A DNA stretch of 64,000 nt, taken from Marsupella aquatica (Eukaryota; Marchantiophyta). The DNA is taken from positions 4,278,001 through 4,342,000 of the forward strand of contig OZ316893.1 in the NCBI GenBank assembly GCA_973895155.1, written 5' to 3'. The position numbers were made by a program, and so were the translations under genes. Shown here piece by piece: positions 57,214-64,000 of the stretch (positions are counted from its first letter, which is position 1; each line of letters opens with the position of its first letter). The notes under the pieces are model-generated. The model saw only the letters and a program-made list of their open reading frames with translations. It was not told the origin of the DNA and ran no database searches.

Positions 57214-58905
57214 TCACGACACCGGTGGAGGATCCTTAATGGACGCCCCCAACGCTTCCTCCTCAGCCACTGCCGTAGGTTCATTCTCTGACAGATTACC
57301 TGCCCTTGACTGAGTCAACTCTCCATCGGTCTGACTGGGTCCACCATCGGCATCGGCATCGGCTCGGGAATCGGTTACGGCCTCAGCCCCGGCTACGGTC
57401 TCCCCGGCCTGCTCAAGAGGCGGATCTGGAATACCGGCCTCATTACTGAGTAGTTCGGCTTGGGCCGCACCACCCCCACCTATGATGATAGCGGGATCTA
57501 TTGCCGTATTCATGCCGGAGGATGGTGCTGGTTCTACCTCCTTGGTCACCACGGCTTGTGGAGTCGGATTACTCCTTGACCCTGAAGGTTTCCGCTTTTT
57601 CTTCTTTTCTGGTTCGGCAGCTGGTCCCTTCCCCTTCCCACTTACTTCCCGCACTGGTGTAGGTGGCGCGGCTTTTTCTTCGGCCAGTACCACTCCTGGT
57701 AACTTGGTTGCCCCAATTGGAGTTGGGCCTGATGAAGACAAGCACTTAAATACTGCGGCTTGTTTCTTTAGCCGCTCCGTTTGGTTGTCGGCCCGCCGCT
57801 GGAGGTTCTCCATCTTCCTCGTGATTTCCTCCAACTCCTCCTGGGTCTCATCCAGGTCCTTGCGTGCCTCCTCTAGTTCCTTCTGGGCTTCCTCCCATTC
57901 TTGTTTCAAGGTAGTCCTCTCCTCCCGGGTTGCTCATAGCTCCTTGTCGAGCTCTGCAATGATGACAGACTCCATCTGGTTCATCTTGGCGTAAGTCTGA
58001 TCGAGCATCTCGTCCTTCTCCCTGAGGTCGGCCTTGAAGCTGGCCGTCAGGGACGCAAGCTCCTGCTGTAGCACCATAATCCCTTGATAGGATTTCCCTA
58101 ACTTGGCCTCCTTCTGCTCAAGGGCTCCGCGGATTTTCTCGAGCTCCCCCTTCAACGCCCATTCCTTTCTTTGGGTCTCCGCCATGGCCCGGTTGTTGGC
58201 TGTTATGTGGGCCTCCTCTGTATTCTTCAGCTCTTGCTTCCACTTCTCCCTCTCCCTGATCGTGTCGGCCAACTCTCCCTGCGTCTGAGTCAGTTTATCC
58301 TTGATATTCTGATTATCAGCCTGCGCGGTGTCCAACTGCCCCTGCATGATGTTCAGCTCATGCCGTTTAATCCGCAGTTCATCTTGGGCTTTCTTGGCCG
58401 CCCTTAGATCTTCAATCTCGGCTTCCCTCCTCCTAAGCCGCCGAATGACCTCGTCCTTCTTGCTTCTCTCTAAAGCCACCGCTTCTTCTAATTGGTGCTT
58501 CTCCAACTGCTCCCTATGGAAAAAGGGTCCTACCTCCAACTCCTCTCCAAAGATGCCGAGCGCAAGTTCCCCACACATCTCACCATACTCCATGGCTCTA
58601 TTCTTAGCGTAGGTGGAGTAAGTAGAAGTGATCGGCATCGCCCATCGCGGCCTCTGCTCCCAAGCCGTCTTGCGGATCTCTTCAATCGTGGCTAGAGGTT
58701 TGCTTCCTTTTTTGGCTAGCCGCCTGATGTCCTCCGGCCAATCTCCTCCTGGTAAATCCTTTTCCCTAGCCAGGGCTGCCTCCTCTTCCTGCCTGATTTG
58801 CTCCTGAAATTCCTGCACCGTCTGTTTTATGCCGTCGAAGCTCGGGGGAGCAACATCTGGTGGGGGAGACTCAGGGCTACTCTGCTGGTTGGGGTCCCCT
58901 CGCAC
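57214..58905 (-). pseudogene. Antisense ORF, coiled-coil part
   Basis: Open from 58905 (a GTG-type start; the real entry is probably from the preceding ORF by a frame change) to a TGA at 57934-57936. It then continues in the same frame to 57214, so one in-frame nonsense codon splits it. The first part has a Pro-rich PESPPPDVAPPSFDG, then about 250 residues of heptad-rich Glu/Lys/Gln coiled coil (ERSKKDEVIRRLRRREAEIE, AKKAQDELRIKRHELNIMQG). The second has further coiled coil (EWEEAQKELEEARKDLDETQ), a basic EKKKKRKPSGSR stretch that could be a nuclear signal, and an Ala/Asp/Gly-rich tail. SMC-like look is generic to coiled coils. It probably once formed the C-terminus of the next ORF. Confidence 0.6.
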
Positions 58906-60842
58906 TATCCTTGGAAGTGTGGGGACAAACCGGCCACAGGTCCTGGAACGTGATGGTCCGACCCATAGCCGGAATTATCATGGCTGCAGTCCTCCACTGC
59001 CTCCTCTACTTCTTGGACGTCCGGCTTCTCCCTCTCCTCTTCGTCGGTAGGAGCTTCAGGCAATTCTGCCTCAGATTCGGAGCTTGAGATTCCCACATAC
59101 ATTCGAACACCTGGCTTGGATTCCGGCCTGATTCTCTCCTTATCTCCAACAAAGGGGTTTTCTCTTGTGAGCCGGTGTAGGCCTACCTCTGTAGTAGTGT
59201 CCTGCATTGTTGCCGTTGCCGTTGTTGTTGCCGATGCCAATTTCTTTTCTTTCTCCAGTAGTTTCAGCAGACTCTGCATGCCTGGTTGCTGCATCGGCAA
59301 GTCCTCCTTCCTGGGCCTAAACACCTGCTCGATCGTAGGGCTAACAGGTGGTTGAGGCTTCTCAGCCAACGGCCTCGGCATTGGAGCTTCCTCGGGTGCC
59401 CTTACCTGCAGGGGAAGTACTGGGGCAAAAGTCTGACCTCTGGCATACCGGCACAACAGCGGCATGTGATAGCCAAGCCGCGACACGCTCCCCATGCCAA
59501 TTACCTGCTGCTCCTCTTTTAAGATCTTCTTCAATTGGTTAAGGAGGTACCCGTTGTAGTCCCGGCTTGGGTCTGGCCTTTCTGCCAGATAGACCTGTGC
59601 CTTGCCGATCTCTGCCCTCGGCAAGTTATAATGCATGGTCACCCGCAAGAAGTCGATCATCTCTCCTATGTGCGGGTTGGTGCAGGTGTTCCGGAAGAAG
59701 CCATTCTTCGTTGATGGCCCGGGGAACGACCGGAACTCCTTGTCAGGCAAGGTCTTCCTGGTATCAACTTTGGTCTTATTGCCTATCAGCAAGCCAAACA
59801 CTTCGGCAATTACCTTGGGAGTAAGATAGAAATCCTTCCCATATATCCTCGTGCAATTGGTCTCGGGTTCCCATGACCCCACAAATTCTAATAGGTCGGA
59901 CTCCGGTACCTCCGGCTTCAGCCATGGTAATCTTACAAAGGCCTCTAAGCCGGATCCGGCCATGAAGCCTTGATACTTCTTGGTCTGCATTGCCGTAAAG
60001 CAAGCATCCTCCTCCCGTGCAAAATGTAGTTGCACTTCCACCGGTAGGGTTGCTGCCCAGCCCTTCCAGGTGTCATCCCTGGTTGGAATGGCCTTGATGG
60101 GATCGACCTCCTCCTCCTCGGCTTCTCCCTGCCTCCTGCTCTGCTGCTCGGCTGGCTTCTTTGGTGCCGCCGACCTCGTTCTTTTTGCCGGGGTGGCTTC
60201 ATCGTTGATGGCTCCCTTCCTCTTCATCTCTGCTGTCATGGAGGTTTCTCCTAGCACCGTTGCCTGGGTCCACCTTTCCATGCTACCCTTTAATTCCCAG
60301 TGTATGTCGTTGCAGTTCTTGATGGCCTCTCGGATGCCGACGACGCTGTCTTTGCAAAACAGAAGATCGTCGAGTCGATTGGAAGTAGGCGTCCACAGGA
60401 ACTCGTCCTTGATGAGTTTGCCTCCTAAGAAAGCCGTCTTCTGCAGCTCCCACAATCGAGCGAGCTCCTGCCGTTCTCGAGCTGCCCTTTCTGATTCCTC
60501 GTCCTCGTAAGTCTTGATGTACTCAGTTGCCCGTTCGAACAGGCATCCCCAGAAATGTGCCGCTTGATTGACATTGCTCATACCCTCCTTAGGTCGATCG
60601 TCGGTATCTACTCTCTCCCCGAGTGCTTGCCTAAGCAGCTGACAGTAGTTGGCCTCCCGTAGTCGTCTGCCTAGTTCGTGCTCGCAAATGAGCCACCATC
60701 TCCTGCAAGCGCTCCTTACCCCTCTCCTCTGCCGGTCCTTCTTCCCGTTGATCCTTCCTAGCCGCCGACGCTTAACGCGCCCTAACCCTAATCGAGTTTT
60801 CACCCTCAGCGTCCTTACCTCCGGCCTCGGCCCGGGTTCCAT
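58905..60842 (-). CDS. Antisense ORF of retroelement, N-terminal module (645 aa)
   Basis: ATG at 60842, stop at 58905, long and uninterrupted. The N-terminus is very basic (RLGLGRVKRRRLGRINGKKD). Residues about 90-215 are charged and helical. A basic PAKRTRSAAPKKPAEQQSRR patch follows. A folded region (KKYQGFMAGSGLEAFVRLPW, DLLEFVGSWEP, YGKDFYLTPKVIAEVFGLL) resembles proteins in plant retroelements that databases label putative transposase or plant-mobile-domain-like; this is by recollection. The C-terminal third is Pro- and acid-rich. An AT-rich TATA-like box (ATATAAAC, minus strand) lies about 20-30 bp upstream of the ATG. It ends where the coiled-coil ORF begins in another frame. Confidence 0.65.
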   Translation of the reverse strand: MEPGPRPEVRTLRVKTRLGLGRVKRRRLGRINGKKDRQRRGVRSACRRWWLICEHELGRRLREANYCQLLRQALGERVDTDDRPKEGMSNVNQAAHFWGCLFERATEYIKTYEDEESERAARERQELARLWELQKTAFLGGKLIKDEFLWTPTSNRLDDLLFCKDSVVGIREAIKNCNDIHWELKGSMERWTQATVLGETSMTAEMKRKGAINDEATPAKRTRSAAPKKPAEQQSRRQGEAEEEEVDPIKAIPTRDDTWKGWAATLPVEVQLHFAREEDACFTAMQTKKYQGFMAGSGLEAFVRLPWLKPEVPESDLLEFVGSWEPETNCTRIYGKDFYLTPKVIAEVFGLLIGNKTKVDTRKTLPDKEFRSFPGPSTKNGFFRNTCTNPHIGEMIDFLRVTMHYNLPRAEIGKAQVYLAERPDPSRDYNGYLLNQLKKILKEEQQVIGMGSVSRLGYHMPLLCRYARGQTFAPVLPLQVRAPEEAPMPRPLAEKPQPPVSPTIEQVFRPRKEDLPMQQPGMQSLLKLLEKEKKLASATTTATATMQDTTTEVGLHRLTRENPFVGDKERIRPESKPGVRMYVGISSSESEAELPEAPTDEEEREKPDVQEVEEAVEDCSHDNSGYGSDHHVPGPVAGLSPHFQG

Positions 60843-60967
60843 GGTTGCCCCTAATGGTTTATATTTTCCTTGTTTTGTCCCTATACTAAGGTGTTCCTAG
60901 GGTGCCTTCCTGTTTTACCTACTTAACTGGCCGAGTGATTCCTGTCTAGGCATCACACCCAGCACCT

Positions 60968-62074
60968 GTGAATACTGTGCAGGTGTCAACATACGTGGTG
61001 ACAAGATCTCAAGGGCAGCCAGAGAACTCAACCCAAACCAATTCCCCGGAGACGGAGGGGGGATTCGATTGGAGCCAAATGGATGCAACCACCCGAGAAA
61101 TGGCGGATGAAATTCGCCACAAACAGCGGAACAAGACTTTGCCACGACCTGAACGATTAATGCGTTCAGAACCTTACGCAGAGACAGATACGGAAATTCT
61201 AGAGGAGGGAGTGACGATGGGGGGATTCGATCAAGAAACAGGACAACTTCCACGAGACGAAGAACCACCGAATAACCCTGCCAAAGCGAACCAGCGAATA
61301 GTGGATAAGCTAGTGCAACTCATCGCGAAGACCCGAGTCAACATCACTGTCGAAGAACTGTTCCAGTTAGCACCACAGTGTAAGGAAGCAGTAATGAGAC
61401 GGTTGGGGGGCAGAATTAGTCCTACCACATTACCTGGAGTACCACTGTACCAAGCTGGGAAGATTCCCCTAATTGACAAAGGAGCCATAGTACAGATCAG
61501 CGTAAGGGGCATCAAACTAAAGAACGTATTGCTGGATGGAGGGTCAGCCGTAAACCTCATGAGTGAGCAGACCTACAGACTGCTAGGCAGAGTCAAACTC
61601 TTACCAGCCCCTTTTAATTTAATAATGGCCGATCAAAGCAGCTGTCACCCACTGGGTTACGTGCCAGACTTACCAATGCTGATTTCAGGCATCAAGTACA
61701 ATTTAGGAGTGGTAGTTTTGAGAGAAGCAGATTCCACCCGAGGACAACCCATGTTGTTAGGACGACCTTGGCTAAGACAGGCCAAAGTAAAACAGCACTG
61801 GGGGGAAGAAAAAGATTATATCAAAATAGAACACGGAGGAGAGACTTTCAAGATCAGAACCAAGGCTATCGAGGACGGTGTACCACCTATGGCCAGAGTC
61901 TATACCTTGAACTGGGCAGAGGGGTTGAATGAGGATGAAGAAGAGACCTATTTAAAATGCCGTCCAGACTTAGTCCCAATTTCAGATATGGAAATAGTCA
62001 AGCTCGACGAGATGCAAGGAATGACCACAAAAAAATGGATCATGATCTACGAAACGATCTGTTTAAACACATAG
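60968..62074 (+). CDS. Ty3/gypsy aspartic protease ORF
   Basis: The open frame has no clear ATG near its start (first triplet GTG; a CTGTGCAG acceptor-like sequence precedes VSTYVVTRSQG), so it is probably entered by splicing or other means. Near residues 177-200, VLLDGGSAVNLMSEQTYRLL is the retroviral-type protease active site, with DGGS where DSGA/DTGA is common. FNLIMADQSSCHPLGYV and MLLGRPWLRQAKVKQHW are the flap and the GRPWL end. This is the architecture of plant Ty3/gypsy proteases. The ORF ends at 62074, overlapping the polymerase ORF in the -1 frame. Confidence 0.82.
   Translation: MNTVQVSTYVVTRSQGQPENSTQTNSPETEGGFDWSQMDATTREMADEIRHKQRNKTLPRPERLMRSEPYAETDTEILEEGVTMGGFDQETGQLPRDEEPPNNPAKANQRIVDKLVQLIAKTRVNITVEELFQLAPQCKEAVMRRLGGRISPTTLPGVPLYQAGKIPLIDKGAIVQISVRGIKLKNVLLDGGSAVNLMSEQTYRLLGRVKLLPAPFNLIMADQSSCHPLGYVPDLPMLISGIKYNLGVVVLREADSTRGQPMLLGRPWLRQAKVKQHWGEEKDYIKIEHGGETFKIRTKAIEDGVPPMARVYTLNWAEGLNEDEEETYLKCRPDLVPISDMEIVKLDEMQGMTTKKWIMIYETICLNT
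62029..62035 (+). promoter_or_regulatory. A7 slippery heptamer at the protease-polymerase junction
   Basis: In the protease frame the run reads as aca AAA AAA tgg, that is A_AAA_AAA, a classic -1 ribosomal slippage heptamer. The polymerase ORF is exactly in the -1 frame and overlaps by about 45 codons. Confidence 0.5.
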
Positions 62075-63153
62075 ACCCGCAAGGCATTCAAGAGTGCTCA
62101 TTAAAGGAGGAAGAAGCACAGACCACCTTACAGGATCTAGCAGAAAAGGTGGTGGGATGGAGTGCCACCGAGGAAGAGCACATTCAGAAGGTCGATTTGA
62201 GTGACAGTGAACGACCACGAGAAGTAAAGATAGGGAAACACCTTTCCCCCGAGCTCAAAGAGGAACTTGTTACCCTACTCGCCGAATTCCGAGATGTTTT
62301 TGCCTGGGATTACACGGAGTTAAAGGGAGTTCCAGAGTCAATTGGCGTACATCGAATCCGACTCGTACCAGGATCAGTACCGGTGCAGACACAACGATAT
62401 AGGATGAACCCCAACTATGCGGAAAAGGTAAAAGAAGAAATCCAAAGGCTCCTTGATGCCAAATTCATTGAACCTGTTAAGCGTTATATGTGGCTATCCC
62501 CGATAGTCGTAGTACCTAAGAAAAATGGGAAGTTAAGAGTCTGCATTGATTTCAGAAAATTAAACGCAGTGACCATAAAAGACCCTTTTCTGGTACCCTT
62601 TCTAGAAGCAGTTCTGGATGTGGTAGCAGGAAAGTCAGCTTATTCATTTTTAGATGGGTACAGCGGGTACAGTCAGGTCCGGTTAGCCACAGAAGCAAGG
62701 GAGCTGACCACTTTCATTACAGAATGGGGCGCTTTCCAGTGTCTCGTATTACCCTTTGGATTATGCAATGGGCCTAGTACATTCCAGCGATTAATGATGA
62801 TGTTATTTCATGAGTATTTGAATCAGTTTATGCAAATCTTCCTAGATGACTTCACCATATACGGAGAGGAAGAGCAACATATAGGTCATCTCAGATTATG
62901 CCTCTTAAGATGTAGGGAAGGGGGAGTCAGCCTGAACCCTGATAAGTGCACCTTCTTTGTACCATCGGGCAAGATATTAGGACACATAGTTTGTAAACAG
63001 GGCTTGTTAGTAGACCCAGATAAGATAAAAATCATTAAAGAGATGCCAGTCCCCAATAGTGCAACTCAAGTCAGAAGGTTCCTAGAAGTGGAGGTTTCTA
63101 TCGTCGTTACATCAAGAGTTACTCCCAAATCAGTGCCCCGTTGGCACGATTAA
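62032..63153 (+). CDS. Ty3/gypsy reverse transcriptase
   Basis: Entered from the protease frame. FRDVFAWDYTELKGV, VHRIRLVPGSVPVQTQRYRM and FIEPVKRYMWLSPIVVVPKK lead to LRVCIDFRKLNAVTIKD, SFLDGYSGYSQVRL, FGLCNGPSTFQRLM and IFLDDFTIY (catalytic FLDD). LNPDKCTFFV and VDPDKIKII follow. This is the standard order for Ty3/gypsy RT. After VRRFL (near 63085) the frame is lost by one base and the sequence continues in another frame into RNase H, so the polyprotein is broken unless the break is an assembly error. Confidence 0.88.
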   Translation, partial: KMDHDLRNDLFKHIDPQGIQECSLKEEEAQTTLQDLAEKVVGWSATEEEHIQKVDLSDSERPREVKIGKHLSPELKEELVTLLAEFRDVFAWDYTELKGVPESIGVHRIRLVPGSVPVQTQRYRMNPNYAEKVKEEIQRLLDAKFIEPVKRYMWLSPIVVVPKKNGKLRVCIDFRKLNAVTIKDPFLVPFLEAVLDVVAGKSAYSFLDGYSGYSQVRLATEARELTTFITEWGAFQCLVLPFGLCNGPSTFQRLMMMLFHEYLNQFMQIFLDDFTIYGEEEQHIGHLRLCLLRCREGGVSLNPDKCTFFVPSGKILGHIVCKQGLLVDPDKIKIIKEMPVPNSATQVRRFLEVEVSIVVTSRVTPKSVPRWHD

Positions 63154-64000
63154 CGGGTAACCATCAAACGTTCACTTGGGACGACGACTGTCAGAAAGCG
63201 TTTGAAGAAATCAAGGACCGGTTGTGCCATGCACCCATACTCAAGGAGCCAGATTGGAAGAGGGAGTTCCATCTACATACAGATGCTTCTCTGGTGGCGG
63301 TGGGGGCAGTGTTAGCACAGAAGGGAGAACAAGGTATTGATTTACCAGTATACTATGCCAGTAGACTGTTAAACGTGCATGAAAGGAACTACACCACGAC
63401 TGAGAGGGAAGCATTAGCCATGATATTTGCAGTAAAGAAATTTAGGCATTATTTACTTGGGAATCGATTCATATTCTATGTAGATCATAATGCCTTGGTC
63501 AACTTAGTAAACAAACCACAGCTGTCGGGCCGAATTGCAAGATGGATTTTGTTATTAGCTGAGTTTGATTACACCATCATTTATAAACCCGGGAAAACCC
63601 ATGTCATACCCAATTATTTGAGTAGACTCAAATCAGGAGAGACAGGCAAGGAAGAAGACGATCAATTACCGGATATGGAGCTATTTCAAGACGCCAAGGA
63701 AAGGCATCCTGTAAATCTAGTGACCTTGGATGACGAACCAGCATTAGAAAGGTATTTACGCACAGCGGTATTCCCCGAGGGGTTGTCCAGTAAGGAAAGG
63801 AAGGTCTACGCCTATAAGGCAAGACCCTACACCTTGATCAACCACGTGCTTTATTACCAAGGGCCCGATGACATACTACGAAGAGTAGTTCCGGAGGAAG
63901 AACGGCCAGAAGCCTTAATCGCGGCACATGAATGACTAGGAGGGCGACATTTCGGCACCGAGATCACCCTGAGGAAGATTCTTCAGCAAGGACGTTGGTG
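63090..64000 (+). pseudogene. Ty3/gypsy RNase H and start of integrase (cut by window end)
   Basis: From about 63090 in the second frame a GGFYRRYIKSYSQISAPL thumb/connection is followed by FTWDDDCQKAFEEIKDRL, EFHLHTDASLVAVGAVLAQ (RNase H Asp) and TEREALAMIFAVKKFRHYL (catalytic Glu). FYVDHNALVNLV, IARWILLLAEFDYTI and KPGKTHVIPNYLSR follow. After AAHE a TGA (63933-63935) interrupts LGGRHFGTEIT, the start of the HHCC integrase finger. The window ends before its catalytic core. Confidence 0.87.

Noticed and set aside
57482-60510. Plus-strand ORFs of 60-176 aa across the antisense block
   Set aside because: Ser/Leu/Cys-rich shadows of the long minus-strand coiled-coil and N-terminal ORFs.

Overview
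The window is nuclear DNA of a land plant. The supporting signs are TTTAGGG-type telomere motifs, spliced genes with GT-AG and one GC-AG intron, a plastid-targeted NiCoT/UreH-like gene, a plant-type glyoxalase II gene, an LRR receptor-kinase relic and plant Ty1/copia and Ty3/gypsy elements. A DUF7869-like gene of the kind I associate with bryophytes, lycophytes and ferns makes a non-seed plant somewhat more likely than a flowering plant. That is an inference and the species cannot be named. Most of the window is accessory, repeat-derived sequence.

Layout. 1-1.25 kb: 3' end of a Ty3/gypsy polyprotein, then an LTR-like region with a 14/28-bp minisatellite and a TATA box. 1.95-3.15 kb (minus): two related F-box-like coding relics. 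3.16-4.68 kb: a tandem array with 17 copies of a hyphenated palindrome. 7.2-8.15, 9.37-9.83 and 13.67-14.25 kb: other tandem arrays or duplications carrying palindromes of the same design. 8.36-8.79 kb: an unidentified minus-strand ORF. 10.19-13.59 kb: a large DUF7869-like (RNase H-fold transposase-like) gene with a BAH-like C-terminus, one intron and two one-base frame breaks. 15.5-16.1 kb: a BED-zinc-finger fragment. 19.3-22.65 kb: a badly broken LRR receptor-like kinase pseudogene. 22.7-35.6 kb: mostly non-coding, with one broken ORF at 27.6-27.9 kb.

The two ordinary cellular genes are next. A seven-exon mitochondrial-type hydroxyacylglutathione hydrolase (glyoxalase II) runs from 35.6 to 38.4 kb. 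A two-exon NiCoT/UreH-like plastid membrane protein lies at 40.5-42.2 kb on the minus strand. Both read cleanly through spliced exons and look functional, apart from an unresolved first ATG in the glyoxalase gene.

45.1-51.0 kb holds a solo LTR with a 5-bp target duplication, an inverted LTR fragment, and a decayed minus-strand copia element with only its 3' LTR visible. 52.5-64 kb holds a plus-strand Ty3/gypsy element, cut off by the window end. It has an LTR-like promoter, a primer-binding site, gag, protease, reverse transcriptase and RNase H, then the start of integrase. Two things make it unusual. A 3.6-kb antisense coding block (a retroelement-associated N-terminal module plus a long coiled coil) lies between gag and protease. 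Protease and polymerase overlap in a -1 frame arrangement at an A7 slippery run. Just upstream lies a small ORF resembling the C-terminal OB-fold of replication protein A.

No rRNA, tRNA or CRISPR features were recognised. Family assignments come from motif recognition by eye, not from database searches.
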